From an uncultured Treponema sp. (GTDB lineage: Bacteria; Spirochaetota; Spirochaetia; Treponematales; Treponemataceae): a DNA stretch of 58,554 bases. Both the position numbers and the translations under genes were made by a program. The notes under the pieces were generated by a model. The model saw only the letters and a program-made list of their open reading frames with translations. It made no database searches and was not told where the DNA came from. Shown piece after piece: positions 1 through 7,731 of this stretch (position 1 is its first letter; each line of letters begins with the position of its first letter). The stretch spans positions 1 through 58,554 of the forward strand of contig CAJPOF010000007.1 of NCBI GenBank assembly GCA_905372235.1, in the 5' to 3' direction.

Positions 1-53
1 AGAGCGCCACCTTGCCAAGGTGGATGTCGCGGGTCCGACTCCCGTTTTCCGCT
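1..53 (+). tRNA. tRNA-Gly(GCC), 3' part
   Basis: The anticodon stem CCACC/GGTGG (7-11, 19-23) encloses loop TTGCCAA with anticodon GCC at 14-16. The T arm is 29-45 with loop TCCGACT, followed by acceptor strand TTTCCGC (46-52) and discriminator T53. No CCA is encoded. The 5' acceptor strand and most of the D arm lie outside the window. A terminator follows within 10 nt. Confidence 0.93.
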
Positions 54-61
54 CTACCCTG

Positions 62-93
62 AAAGCGATTAAGGCGACTTAATCGCTTTTTTT
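62..93 (+). terminator. Intrinsic terminator after tRNA-Gly
   Basis: An inverted repeat of about 11 bp (AAAGCGATTAA / TTAATCGCTTT) with a short GC-containing loop is followed directly by a T run at 86-93. It lies right after the tRNA and should end that transcript. Confidence 0.85.
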
Positions 94-125
94 ATATATG
101 CCCGATTGAATTTTCAGGCATTTTG

Positions 126-169
126 AGGTAAGACGAAAACGCATTGAAATTGCGCCTTAATTCTTACCT
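126..169. repeat. Hairpin, 8-bp inverted repeat
   Basis: AGGTAAGA (126-133) pairs with TCTTACCT (162-169); a second short CGCA/TGCG pairing lies in the loop. It is the first of a series of hairpins filling the gene-free stretch up to tig. No U tract follows, so it is not an obvious terminator. Confidence 0.55.
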
Positions 170-171
170 GG

Positions 172-278
172 AGTTTGCGTCGCAAACTTGTTCATCATAC
201 CGCCGTTCCATAAACTTCCGTTTTAGGAACGGCTTAAAAAGTCAACTCGAAAGCTGACGCTTTCTTCCTTGACTTTTT
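172..278. repeat. 107-bp direct repeat, copy 1 (three hairpins)
   Basis: This copy matches 329-435 at all but about five positions. It has three successive inverted repeats: AGTTTGCG/CGCAAACT; GCCGTTCC/GGAACGGC; and AAAAAGTCAA (236-245) / TTGACTTTTT (269-278), which encloses GAAAGC/GCTTTC (249-254, 259-264). The last one ends in a T run and could act as an intrinsic terminator. No ORF is carried. Confidence 0.85.
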
Positions 279-285
279 TTGGAGG

Positions 286-324
286 AAAGATAAAAACCGC
301 TAAAATAGCGCGGCTTTTATCTTT
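286..324. repeat. Long AT-rich hairpin between the two repeat copies
   Basis: AAAGATAAAA (286-295) pairs with TTTTATCTTT (315-324), and inside it CCGC (297-300) pairs with GCGG (310-313), with one mismatch. This gives a 14-bp stem with a 9-nt loop. It resembles a bidirectional terminator with a weak T tract. Confidence 0.6.
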
Positions 325-328
325 TCAA

Positions 329-435
329 AGTTTGCGTCGCAAACTTCCTTATCATACCGCCGTTCCATAAACTTTCGTTTTAGGAACGGCCTAAAAAGTC
401 AACTCGAAAGCTGACGCTTTCTTCCTTGACTTTTT
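329..435. repeat. 107-bp direct repeat, copy 2, ending at the tig RBS
   Basis: This is the second copy of the 172-278 element, offset by 157 bp, with the same three nested hairpins. Its last stem-loop plus T run ends only a few bases before the tig Shine-Dalgarno sequence (439-442). A terminator-like structure therefore sits directly upstream of the tig start. Confidence 0.85.
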
Positions 436-448
436 ATTGGAGATAAAA

Positions 449-1807
449 GTGAAAATCACTACGGAATTCACAAAACTTGAAAAATCTGCTGTAAAATTGA
501 CCGTAACCGTGTCAAAAAAAGATGTCCAGGAAGCGTACAATGCTACAATCGCAAAGTATGTCAAGCACGCCCAGATTCCGGGTTTCAGAAAAGGACATGT
601 GCCTCAGAACATACTGGAACGAAAATTCGGGGATTCCTTGAAAACGGATTCAATGAGCGAACTCATCGACAAATCAATGAACGAAATATTCGAAAAGGAA
701 AGCGAGAACCGTCCTCTCCCGTATGCGCAGCCTGCAATGGATTCCATGCCCGAATTCGATACACAAAAAGATTTTTCCTATTCCGTGACCTACGATGTTT
801 TTCCTTCCGTGGAAATAAAGGATTTCGATGGAATAACCGTGAAAGAGATGCAAGTGACTATCGGGGAAAAAGATATTGAAAAAGAGCTCAAAGAAATCCA
901 GCTTAGGAACGCCATGGTGATGGACAAAAAAGACAGCGAGACTGTCTCGAAGGACGACATCGTTACCATAAACTACAGCGAACTTGACGACGAGGGAAAA
1001 GAAATAAAAGGCTCAAAACGCGAGGGCTTCGTTTTCACCGTCGGAAGCGGCGAAAACATCTATAAAATCGACGACGATATCATCGGCATGAAAAAGAACG
1101 AGACAAAAGAGATAACAAAGAAATACTCCGATGACGAAGCCGACAAGGAACTTGCCGGAAAGACAAAAAAAATCAGTGTGACAGTTACCGCCGCAAAAAT
1201 AAGAAAACTTCCGGAAATAGATGACGAGTTTGCGCAGGATGTAAGCGAGAAATACAAGACATTGGACGACATGAAAAAAGACATCGAAAGGAACATGGAA
1301 ACCGCAAAAAACAGGCGTATAGCGGAACTCAAGAGCCAGTCCCTTTTGGAGCAGCTTGTAGAAAAAAATCCGTTTGATATTCCCGCATCGATGCTAAAAA
1401 TGGAACTTGAAGGCCGCTGGAACATGATGGCGCAACAGTTCAGGACAAGTCCGGAACAGCTTGAAAAAATGGTAACTTCATCAGGGCAGACAAAGGAAAC
1501 CATGCTCACCGAATGGACCGGGGACAGCGAAAAAATGCTTAAAAGCAGGATAATCGTGGAAAGCCTTATGAAAGCAAAAAACATCTCGGTTACAAGCGAT
1601 GAAATAGAAGAGACGTATAAAAAGATAGCCGACGAAGGCGGAATCACCGTGGACGAAGTTAAAAAGCACTATTCCGATCCTCGTTCAAAAGAATACCTTA
1701 TCGACGACACAAAAGAAAAGAAACTCTACGAAGAGCTCTACAAAGAAGTCAAGGTCGTAAAAGGCGATAAGATTTCATTCGAAGAACTCTTCTCCGCCGC
1801 AAAATGA
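449..1807 (+). CDS. tig: Trigger factor
   Basis: Ribosome-associated chaperone and FKBP-type prolyl isomerase that receives nascent chains at the exit tunnel. The N-terminal part has the ribosome-docking signature GFRKGHVP near residue 45. A PPIase domain follows from about residue 150, then a long helical C-terminal chaperone region. At 452 residues it has the usual length. I chose GTG 449 because GGAG (439-442) lies 6 nt upstream; an in-frame TTG at 437 would overlap that site. It is followed by clpP and clpX, a common order that groups folding and degradation genes. The upstream terminator-like hairpin repeat may attenuate its expression (inference). Confidence 0.93.
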   Translation: MKITTEFTKLEKSAVKLTVTVSKKDVQEAYNATIAKYVKHAQIPGFRKGHVPQNILERKFGDSLKTDSMSELIDKSMNEIFEKESENRPLPYAQPAMDSMPEFDTQKDFSYSVTYDVFPSVEIKDFDGITVKEMQVTIGEKDIEKELKEIQLRNAMVMDKKDSETVSKDDIVTINYSELDDEGKEIKGSKREGFVFTVGSGENIYKIDDDIIGMKKNETKEITKKYSDDEADKELAGKTKKISVTVTAAKIRKLPEIDDEFAQDVSEKYKTLDDMKKDIERNMETAKNRRIAELKSQSLLEQLVEKNPFDIPASMLKMELEGRWNMMAQQFRTSPEQLEKMVTSSGQTKETMLTEWTGDSEKMLKSRIIVESLMKAKNISVTSDEIEETYKKIADEGGITVDEVKKHYSDPRSKEYLIDDTKEKKLYEELYKEVKVVKGDKISFEELFSAAK

Positions 1808-1824
1808 TTGTGATAAAGTCAAAT

Positions 1825-1852
1825 CCGCAGAATAATTTTGACTTGTCTGCGG
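1825..1852. promoter_or_regulatory. 7-bp inverted repeat flanking the clpP -35 box
   Basis: CCGCAGA (1825-1831) and TCTGCGG (1846-1852) are perfect inverted arms; the -35 hexamer TTGACT (1838-1843) lies in the loop. No T run follows, so an operator is more likely than a tig terminator. It does not resemble CIRCE. Confidence 0.45.
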
Positions 1853-1866
1853 CATTTGATTATATT
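1838..1866 (+). promoter_or_regulatory. Predicted sigma-70 promoter of clpP
   Basis: TTGACT (1838-1843), a 17-nt spacer and TATATT (1861-1866) precede clpP. Transcription would start near 1873, only about 16 nt before the ATG, with the Shine-Dalgarno at the very 5' end of the mRNA. clpP-clpX could thus be expressed separately from tig. Confidence 0.6.
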
Positions 1867-1888
1867 TAATTTCATCAAGGAAGAGAAA

Positions 1889-2488
1889 ATGAACGAAAAC
1901 ATGTACTTTATGCCAAGCGTGATTGAAAAAAGCGGAAACGGCGAAAGATTTTACGACATCTACTCACGTCTCCTGCGAGACAGGATTGTATTCATAGACG
2001 GAGAGATAAACGACACATCCGCAAATCTGGTGGTAGCCCAGATTCTGTTCCTTGAATCCGAGAATCCTGAAAAAGATATAAGCATCTACATCAATTCACC
2101 GGGCGGTTCTGTAACGGCGGGACTTGCCATATACGACACAATGCAATACGTAAAATGCCCCGTTCAGACGATATGCCTTGGACAGGCGGCAAGCATGGGC
2201 GCCTTCCTTCTTGCAGGCGGCTCAAAAGGAAAACGCTATGCCCTTCCCTCTTCCAGGGTCATGATCCATCAGCCGTGGGGCGGAGTCGAAGGTCAGGAAA
2301 GCGACATTTCAATCCAAGCAAAGGAAATCGGACGGCTCAAGGAACTTACCGTAAAACATTTTTCAGAGCATACTGGAAAAAACGAAGACGAAGTTCGAAA
2401 AGACATGGAACGCGATTTTTTCATGACAGCGCAGGACGCAAAAACATACGGAATCATAGACAGCGTAATGGACAGGAGAAAAAAATAG
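1889..2488 (+). CDS. clpP: ATP-dependent Clp protease proteolytic subunit
   Basis: Serine peptidase that forms the tetradecameric degradation chamber and works with ClpX or other Clp ATPases in the cytoplasm. The catalytic triad is visible: Ser102 in GQAASMG, His127 in RVMIHQPWGG, and Asp176 in MERDFF. At 199 residues it has the family length. ATG 1889 is preceded by AAGGAAG at suitable spacing; upstream in-frame codons belong to the promoter region. The stop codon abuts the clpX start with no gap, so ClpP and ClpX are translationally linked. Confidence 0.96.
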   Translation: MNENMYFMPSVIEKSGNGERFYDIYSRLLRDRIVFIDGEINDTSANLVVAQILFLESENPEKDISIYINSPGGSVTAGLAIYDTMQYVKCPVQTICLGQAASMGAFLLAGGSKGKRYALPSSRVMIHQPWGGVEGQESDISIQAKEIGRLKELTVKHFSEHTGKNEDEVRKDMERDFFMTAQDAKTYGIIDSVMDRRKK

Positions 2489-3751
2489 ATGAAAAGATTC
2501 GGAAGCGATACCATTTACTGTTCATTCTGCGGGAAACCCGCCGATGCAACACGAAGGCTTGTCGCAGGACCTTCAGGGAACATACACATATGCAACAACT
2601 GTGTCGCTGTGTGCCAAAGCATACTCGACGACGAGGAGAGTAATCTTTCTCCGATAACGCTTGACGGAGTTCCCACACCAAAAGAATTCAAGGAATATCT
2701 TGACCAGTACGTAATCGGGCAGGACAAGGCAAAAAAAGTCCTTTCCGTGGCGGTTTACAACCATTACAAGCGAATGTCAGTAAAAAAGACCGAACAGACT
2801 TCCGATGACGTGAAAATCGAAAAATCCAATGTACTTTTAATCGGTCCTACGGGTTCCGGAAAAACGCTTCTTGCAAAAACTTTGGCGCAAAAACTCAATG
2901 TTCCGTTCGCAATCGCAGACGCCACGACGCTGACCGAGGCTGGCTACGTTGGCGAAGATGTAGAGAACGTTCTTCTAAAGCTCATAAACGCAGCAAACGG
3001 AAATGTCGCCGCCGCAGAAAGAGGAATAATTTTCATCGACGAAATCGACAAAATCGCACGAAAAAGCGAAAACACATCCATAACCCGAGATGTAAGCGGA
3101 GAAGGAGTGCAGCAAGCCCTCCTCAAAATAATAGAAGGAACGCAGGCAAGCGTCCCCCCTCAGGGAGGAAGAAAGCATCCCAATCAGGAAATGATTCAGC
3201 TTGACACGACAAACATCCTTTTCATACTTGGCGGTGCGTTCGTGGGACTTGACAAAATCATCGAGCAGCGGACTGCGGAACATTCCATGGGATTCGGCTC
3301 GAACGTCGGCGAAATAACCGAAGAAGAGCGCATGGAACTCCTGAATCTTTGCACCTCGGACGACTTGGTGAAATTCGGAATAATTCCGGAGCTCATAGGT
3401 CGAATGCCTATTACAGTGGCATTGAAGGACCTTCAGAAAGAAGACCTTATCTCAATCCTTACAGAACCGAAAAACGCAATAACAAAACAGTTCAAGGCTT
3501 CGTTCGCCATGGACGATTTGGACTTGGATTTTACCCAGGATGCGATTGAGGCGATTGCGGACGAAGCAATCAGGCAGAAAACCGGGGCAAGAGGACTTCG
3601 CTCTATAGTGGAAAAATGCCTTATGGATATTTCATACGAAGTTCCAAGCATAGACGGAAAAAAATCCCTTACAATAACTAAAGAACTTGTAGAGACGAAG
3701 AAACCTTTGGATCTAAAATCACTGATTAAGGTAAAACAGATAGCATCTTGA
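2489..3751 (+). CDS. clpX: ATP-dependent Clp protease ATP-binding subunit ClpX
   Basis: AAA+ unfoldase that selects substrates and threads them into ClpP. The N-terminal C4 zinc-binding domain is complete (C11, C14, C35, C38). The Walker A motif GPTGSGKT lies near residue 117 and Walker B IIFIDEID near 183. A sensor-2/C-terminal small domain (KTGARGLRSIVE) ends the protein. The length of 420 residues is normal. It starts at the base following the clpP stop and ends convergently with the cmk-like gene, 9 bp away, with no evident terminator between them. Confidence 0.96.
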   Translation: MKRFGSDTIYCSFCGKPADATRRLVAGPSGNIHICNNCVAVCQSILDDEESNLSPITLDGVPTPKEFKEYLDQYVIGQDKAKKVLSVAVYNHYKRMSVKKTEQTSDDVKIEKSNVLLIGPTGSGKTLLAKTLAQKLNVPFAIADATTLTEAGYVGEDVENVLLKLINAANGNVAAAERGIIFIDEIDKIARKSENTSITRDVSGEGVQQALLKIIEGTQASVPPQGGRKHPNQEMIQLDTTNILFILGGAFVGLDKIIEQRTAEHSMGFGSNVGEITEEERMELLNLCTSDDLVKFGIIPELIGRMPITVALKDLQKEDLISILTEPKNAITKQFKASFAMDDLDLDFTQDAIEAIADEAIRQKTGARGLRSIVEKCLMDISYEVPSIDGKKSLTITKELVETKKPLDLKSLIKVKQIAS

Positions 3752-3760
3752 GCCTACAGC

Positions 3761-4303
3761 TCACGATATGAAATTTCTTTTTTCAAGCTCGGAAAGAATC
3801 ATCTCAACGATTTTTTCCGGGCTGTGAGCGTCTGTATCGACTATAAGATCGCAGAAGCCGTAGTCTTCGTTGTCGATTCCGTAAAGTTTCATGTATCGCC
3901 TTGAGTCCTCGGAATCACGCATCGCAGTGAACGCCTTTATATCCTCAAGGTTTCCGCCTTCCCTGGAAAATATCCGCATGGCGCGGGTTTTGTCGCTTGC
4001 ACAAAGATACACCTTGAAGTCGGCTTCTTTTAGCATCCAGACGGCAAGGCGGCTTCCAAGAACGCAGGATTCTTTTTTTGCAAGCTCAACCTGATGGGTG
4101 TCAACATACCTGTCGTAAAAATCGTCCGTTTTCGCATTTTCGATGACCTGTGAAAGCGTCATTGATTTTTCCGCCGCAAGCTGACGGAATGTATAGTTTA
4201 TGAGTTTCACGCCGAGTTTTTCGCTCAAAAGTCCGCTCACCGTGGTGTTTCCGCAACCCGATTTTCCGCTTATCGCTATCCTTAATTCTCCATTCAATCT
4301 CAT
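3761..4303 (-). CDS. cmk: Cytidylate kinase-like protein
   Basis: P-loop nucleotide kinase of the short cytidylate-kinase-like family, as opposed to the longer E. coli type. The N-terminal P-loop reads ISGKSGCGNTT, with Asn in place of the usual Lys-flanking residue, so GCGNTT deviates from GxxGxGKS/T. The DRYVDTHQVELAKKESCVLGSRLA segment and the RE-containing lid (SREGG) fit the family. It lies 3 nt downstream of yicC on the same strand. Substrate specificity (CMP versus other) is inferred from family, and the missing P-loop Lys makes activity worth testing. Confidence 0.75.
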   Translation of the reverse strand: MRLNGELRIAISGKSGCGNTTVSGLLSEKLGVKLINYTFRQLAAEKSMTLSQVIENAKTDDFYDRYVDTHQVELAKKESCVLGSRLAVWMLKEADFKVYLCASDKTRAMRIFSREGGNLEDIKAFTAMRDSEDSRRYMKLYGIDNEDYGFCDLIVDTDAHSPEKIVEMILSELEKRNFIS

Positions 4304-4306
4304 ATT

Positions 4307-5176
4307 TTACTCCACATTCCTTGACTGCTCCCTGATGTTCTCAAGAGCGTCTTTTGCATCTATTACAACTTTTCCGACTTCAGAAAACTGGTTTTTGCTC
4401 CCGATTGTGTTTATCTCTCGGTTCATTTCCTGACAGATGAAATCAAGACGCTTTCCGGGCGTCGGATTTGAGCTAAGCTCGTTTTCCATCGCATCGATGT
4501 GGCTTTGAAGCCGGACAATCTCTTCGTTTATGGTGTATTTCACAAGCATCGCAGAAAGCTCGGTCAGAACACGGTTTTCGTCAATACTGTCTCCCAGAAG
4601 CTCCTTGAATTTTCCCTCAAGCTGAGCCTTGAAAAGACTTTCCATTTTCGGCTGCCATTCCTTGAAAAAGACAGCGCATGATGAAAGCGCAGAAAGTTTT
4701 TCCTTGATATCCTTCTTTAGGTTCTCGCCTTCCCTTTTTCTGTCATCGATGAATTTTTCAAGGGTCTCTTCAAACACTGGCTCTATCATCGACATGAGCC
4801 TTTCCGAGTCATAGGATTTTTCGATATTCAAAACGCCGGCTTGCGAAATCACAAGAGAAAGAGGAATCGAAGTGTTGTCGTAGCCGCAGGAAAAAGCGAT
4901 TTTTTTTATTGCCTCAAGATAGGATTTTGCCGCCGCCGTGTCGGGAACTACATTCAATGTGGATTCAAGTTCCTTTACGTGAATGTTCACGTCGATTTTT
5001 CCACGTACAACAGAATCCGAAACTCTTCGCCTGAAATACGATTCGGATTTATTAAGAAAAGACGGAAGGTTTAATGTAAGTTCAAGAAACCTTGAGTTCA
5101 CAGCCCTTATTTCTACCGAAACAACAGAATCGTCAAAAGATTTTTCCGTATAGGCATATCCGGTCATCGATGTCAT
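4307..5176 (-). CDS. YicC/YloC family endoribonuclease
   Basis: The protein begins MTSMTGYAY, matching the conserved N-terminal SMTG.G motif of YicC/YloC, and ends with the family C-terminal signature around GKRLDFICQEMNREINTIGSK. Members are cytoplasmic RNA-degrading enzymes with roles in stationary phase and RNA turnover. At 289 residues the length is normal. GGAGG lies 4 nt before ATG 5176. It is placed between murC and the cmk-like gene on the same strand; a 150-bp spacer with a hairpin separates it from murC. Confidence 0.9.
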   Translation of the reverse strand: MTSMTGYAYTEKSFDDSVVSVEIRAVNSRFLELTLNLPSFLNKSESYFRRRVSDSVVRGKIDVNIHVKELESTLNVVPDTAAAKSYLEAIKKIAFSCGYDNTSIPLSLVISQAGVLNIEKSYDSERLMSMIEPVFEETLEKFIDDRKREGENLKKDIKEKLSALSSCAVFFKEWQPKMESLFKAQLEGKFKELLGDSIDENRVLTELSAMLVKYTINEEIVRLQSHIDAMENELSSNPTPGKRLDFICQEMNREINTIGSKNQFSEVGKVVIDAKDALENIREQSRNVE

Positions 5177-5193
5177 GCGTCCTCCAAATATAA

Positions 5194-5215
5194 AAGTTTG
5201 CGATTAGGCAAACTT
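5194..5215. repeat. Hairpin related to the 172/329 repeat
   Basis: AAGTTTGC (5194-5201) and GCAAACTT (5208-5215) form a perfect 8-bp stem with a 6-nt loop, in the murC-yicC spacer. The arms are the same as the first hairpin of the 107-bp repeats near the left edge, which suggests a dispersed element. No T run follows on either strand. Confidence 0.5.
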
Positions 5216-5325
5216 GAGTAACTCAAAGCCGTGCCATATGCAAAGTCGGAATAAGAACGCTGCAATTTCGAACAATGCGCAGAAATCGCAAGTGTCTCCA
5301 AACTTTAAAGGCGGCGATATTTTTA

Positions 5326-6852
5326 TCATAGTTCCTTTTTTTTAAGTTCGCACAAGACTTCAACGCCAAGCTTCCAGTTGTCGCCTGCGCCCATCGTAAC
5401 AAAAAGGTAGCCGTCCGGATATTCATCGGGAAGAGTTCGGTTCAGTTCAGCAATCACAAAATCTTTTGCGTCCATGACCTCTTCAAAATAATGCACATCT
5501 TTTGAATGCGTCTTTGCCTTTTCAAAAAGCGTCCTTCCGTTTATAGCAAAATCGGAAGGATTTTCACGGGCGGAACTGTATATTTTATGGAGAATCAAGG
5601 AATCCGCCTTAGAAAAACAGGAAGCAAAATCATCGAGCAACGCCTGCGTCCTTGAATACGTGTGGCTCATAAAATCGACGATGATTTTTCTTCCGCCGTA
5701 GAATTTTTTGTATCCTTCAAGAGTTGTCTTTATCGCAGTGGGATGATGGGCATAGTCATCGATGAACAGAGCATCTCCCTTTGAAAGACGAATGCGTCCC
5801 ACAATTTCGCTGCGCCTTTTTCCGCCCGTAAAATTCGAAAGCCCTTTTTTTATTCTTTCAAAATAATCGTGCGGATTTTTTCCGAACGTCTTCAAAAGTT
5901 CGCAGCAAAGAGCGACTGCCGCACATGCATCCAAAACTTCGTGATGGCCGGGAACATTCAAGTCGAACAAGGGATATTTTCCGCTTTCGCCGTCAAACAT
6001 TGAAACAGAAAAAGAATTTTTTTCTCCGGCTACCGATTCCCCGACTATCCTGTAGTCTCCACTTGCGTTTTTTCCGTATGGAATCAACTTTATGTCGCTC
6101 CGGCGATTTTTTACGATTTCCGCCACGTCCAAAGCGCCTCTGTCGTCCGCGCAATAGATAAGGCTTCCATTTTCAGGGAGCTTGCACGCATAATCCACAA
6201 ACGCATCCCTTATGGCTTCATATGTAGGATAAAAATCCTGATGGTCGCTTTCGACGCTAGTAAGAACGATTTTTTTAGGCTCGAACGACATGAAGTGCCT
6301 TTGGTATTCGCAAGTTTCGGCGACGAAAATGCCATTTTCTTCGGAAAAGCCGTTTTTAACCAACGGGCTAGTGTAAGTGCAAGAACCGCCGAACGAATTT
6401 ATGACGCTTCCCGCAAGCACCTGGGAAGGAAGGTCCAGTTCCTTCAAAACAGTTCCAGCGATTCCTGTGGTGCTTGTTTTTCCGTGCACTCCCGAAATGC
6501 CGCATGAATAAAACTTAGACGAGCAAAGTCCTAGCGCTTCGGTGTACAAAAGGCACGGAAGTCCTCGCCTCAAAGCCTCTTTGAGGTCAGGGTTTGAGTC
6601 GGTCTTGTATGCCGAAGAATAAATCACAAGCTGGATTTCGTCGGTTATGTTTTTTTCGCTGAACGGCAAAGCCTGCAGCCCAAGATTTTCGATTATGCTG
6701 TCAGTGTAAAACCTTTCGGAAACATCGCTTCCAGTAACGACAGCACCGTTGTGATGGAAAATCTCGACAAGAGCCACCATTCCCGTCCCTTTTATGCCCA
6801 CAAAATGAACATGAACGCCATTTAGCGAGCCAGGTAAAGATTTTTTTTTCAT
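5326..6852 (-). CDS. murC: UDP-N-acetylmuramate--L-alanine ligase
   Basis: Cytoplasmic ATP-dependent ligase that adds L-Ala to UDP-MurNAc in peptidoglycan synthesis. An N-terminal Rossmann segment (VHFVGIKGTGM) is followed by the ATP-binding GVHGKTSTT, where most members have GTHGKTTTT. The C-terminal Mur ligase domain carries DDYAHHPTAIKTTL. At 508 residues it is slightly longer than usual. The related Mpl ligase is the main alternative, but the N-terminal motif fits MurC better. The -10 box of the predicted promoter ends 6 nt before ATG 6852, so the mRNA may be leaderless. Confidence 0.92.
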   Translation of the reverse strand: MKKKSLPGSLNGVHVHFVGIKGTGMVALVEIFHHNGAVVTGSDVSERFYTDSIIENLGLQALPFSEKNITDEIQLVIYSSAYKTDSNPDLKEALRRGLPCLLYTEALGLCSSKFYSCGISGVHGKTSTTGIAGTVLKELDLPSQVLAGSVINSFGGSCTYTSPLVKNGFSEENGIFVAETCEYQRHFMSFEPKKIVLTSVESDHQDFYPTYEAIRDAFVDYACKLPENGSLIYCADDRGALDVAEIVKNRRSDIKLIPYGKNASGDYRIVGESVAGEKNSFSVSMFDGESGKYPLFDLNVPGHHEVLDACAAVALCCELLKTFGKNPHDYFERIKKGLSNFTGGKRRSEIVGRIRLSKGDALFIDDYAHHPTAIKTTLEGYKKFYGGRKIIVDFMSHTYSRTQALLDDFASCFSKADSLILHKIYSSARENPSDFAINGRTLFEKAKTHSKDVHYFEEVMDAKDFVIAELNRTLPDEYPDGYLFVTMGAGDNWKLGVEVLCELKKKEL

Positions 6853-6858
6853 GAAGGC

Positions 6859-6887
6859 ATTCTACTCCATCGGAATTTCTTTTTCAA
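6859..6887 (-). promoter_or_regulatory. Predicted murC promoter
   Basis: On the minus strand TTGAAA (6887-6882), a 17-nt spacer and TAGAAT (6864-6859) are followed by 6 nt and then the murC ATG at 6852. A 7-bp inverted repeat CATCGGA/TCCGATG (about 6867-6893) spans the spacer and overlaps the end of the upstream GNAT gene. Confidence 0.6.
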
Positions 6888-7162
6888 TCCGATGAAAGAA
6901 CTGGCTCATATTCTTCAGGATGCCTTTGAAATTCCTTTACAACATAGGAACAGACCGGTTTTATCTTTGCCCCTTGACTTGCGGCATTTTCCACAACCGA
7001 TTTCAAAAGACGCTTGGCGATTCCTTGTCCGCCGTACGAAGGATCGACTTCCGTGTGGAACAAAGTCCAAGTATTTTTTTCCACAGAGAAACAGCACTCG
7101 CCTATGAATTTTCCGTCATCGTAGGCGGCAGAACGCAAATCCTCAAAACGTATGTCTATCAT
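6884..7162 (-). CDS. Small GNAT-type N-acetyltransferase (YjdJ-like)
   Basis: A 92-residue protein of the short GNAT subfamily (COG2388 type). Visible motifs are the acetyl-CoA loop YGGQGIAKRLLKSVVENA in the middle and the C-terminal VCSYVVKEFQRHPEE, both characteristic of this subfamily. Substrates of these small enzymes are mostly unknown. GGAGG lies a few bases before ATG 7162. The stop overlaps the murC promoter, so it is upstream of murC on the same strand but murC probably has its own start site. Confidence 0.88.
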   Translation of the reverse strand: MIDIRFEDLRSAAYDDGKFIGECCFSVEKNTWTLFHTEVDPSYGGQGIAKRLLKSVVENAASQGAKIKPVCSYVVKEFQRHPEEYEPVLSSD

Positions 7163-7309
7163 ATAAACCTCCGGATGATTTTATCAAGTTTTTCGGATAA
7201 AAAAAACACCTAGGAAGTCCGAGTAGAATGATTTTTTTTTGCGTTAGGGATTATGTGGGAAAATGCGGCTATCAGCAGCTGGGCGGATAGCCCGTCCGCT
7301 ACCCTTGCG

Positions 7310-7339
7310 TTGACTTTACCGTTGTTCATAAGGTAGAAT
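7310..7339 (+). promoter_or_regulatory. Predicted promoter of the bactofilin gene
   Basis: TTGACT (7310-7315), an 18-nt spacer and TAGAAT (7334-7339) end exactly 6 nt before ATG 7346. This is compatible with a leaderless transcript. Upstream at 7267-7292 GGCTATC/GATAGCC can form a hairpin that competes with GCGGA/TCCGC pairing. Confidence 0.6.
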
Positions 7340-7345
7340 GGCAGA

Positions 7346-7711
7346 ATGTTCGATGTAAAGGAAACAGATTTTTTTGACATAGAAGACGAATCCTTCGATA
7401 CGGTGATTGAGCATGGCATAAAATTCACCGGAAACATAAAATTCGTGAAGCCTTTCATGATAAGGGGAACTGTAAACGGAAGGATTGACGCCACAAGCGA
7501 TCTTGTTGTGGATACCGAAGCTTTGGTGAACGCAGACATAAACGCTGTCCGCATCCTTGTGAAGGGAAAAGTCCACGGAAATGTTACCGCAAAAAACATG
7601 GTGTTCGTTTCGTCGTCGGGTGTGCTTGACGGCGACATAACCGCAAGTCAGGTAGTCCTTGAACCGGGAAGCACTTTTACTGGTCGTTGCGTCATGAAAA
7701 AAGAAGACTGA
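7346..7711 (+). CDS. Bactofilin
   Basis: A 121-residue polymer-forming cytoskeletal protein of the DUF583/bactofilin family. The core from about residue 20 to 115 is a right-handed beta-helix with repeating short segments such as IRGTVNGRI, VVDTEALVNADI, ILVKGKVHGNV and VFVSSSGVLDGDI. Bactofilins form filaments without nucleotide and help shape the cell or place envelope enzymes. It lies divergent from the GNAT/murC genes and upstream of a secreted TPR protein. No good Shine-Dalgarno precedes the start; the promoter position suggests a leaderless mRNA. Confidence 0.92.
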   Translation: MFDVKETDFFDIEDESFDTVIEHGIKFTGNIKFVKPFMIRGTVNGRIDATSDLVVDTEALVNADINAVRILVKGKVHGNVTAKNMVFVSSSGVLDGDITASQVVLEPGSTFTGRCVMKKED

Positions 7712-7731
7712 GTTTACAAAGCGGGTTTCAA

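Noticed and set aside
172..435. CRISPR-like or integron-like array
   Set aside because: Only two repeat copies, each over 100 bp and hairpin-rich, with no spacers of regular length and no cas or integrase gene nearby.
1060..1647. 195-codon minus-strand ORF inside tig
   Set aside because: Opposite-strand shadow of the trigger factor gene, Ser/Phe-rich and hydrophobic without protein-like pattern.
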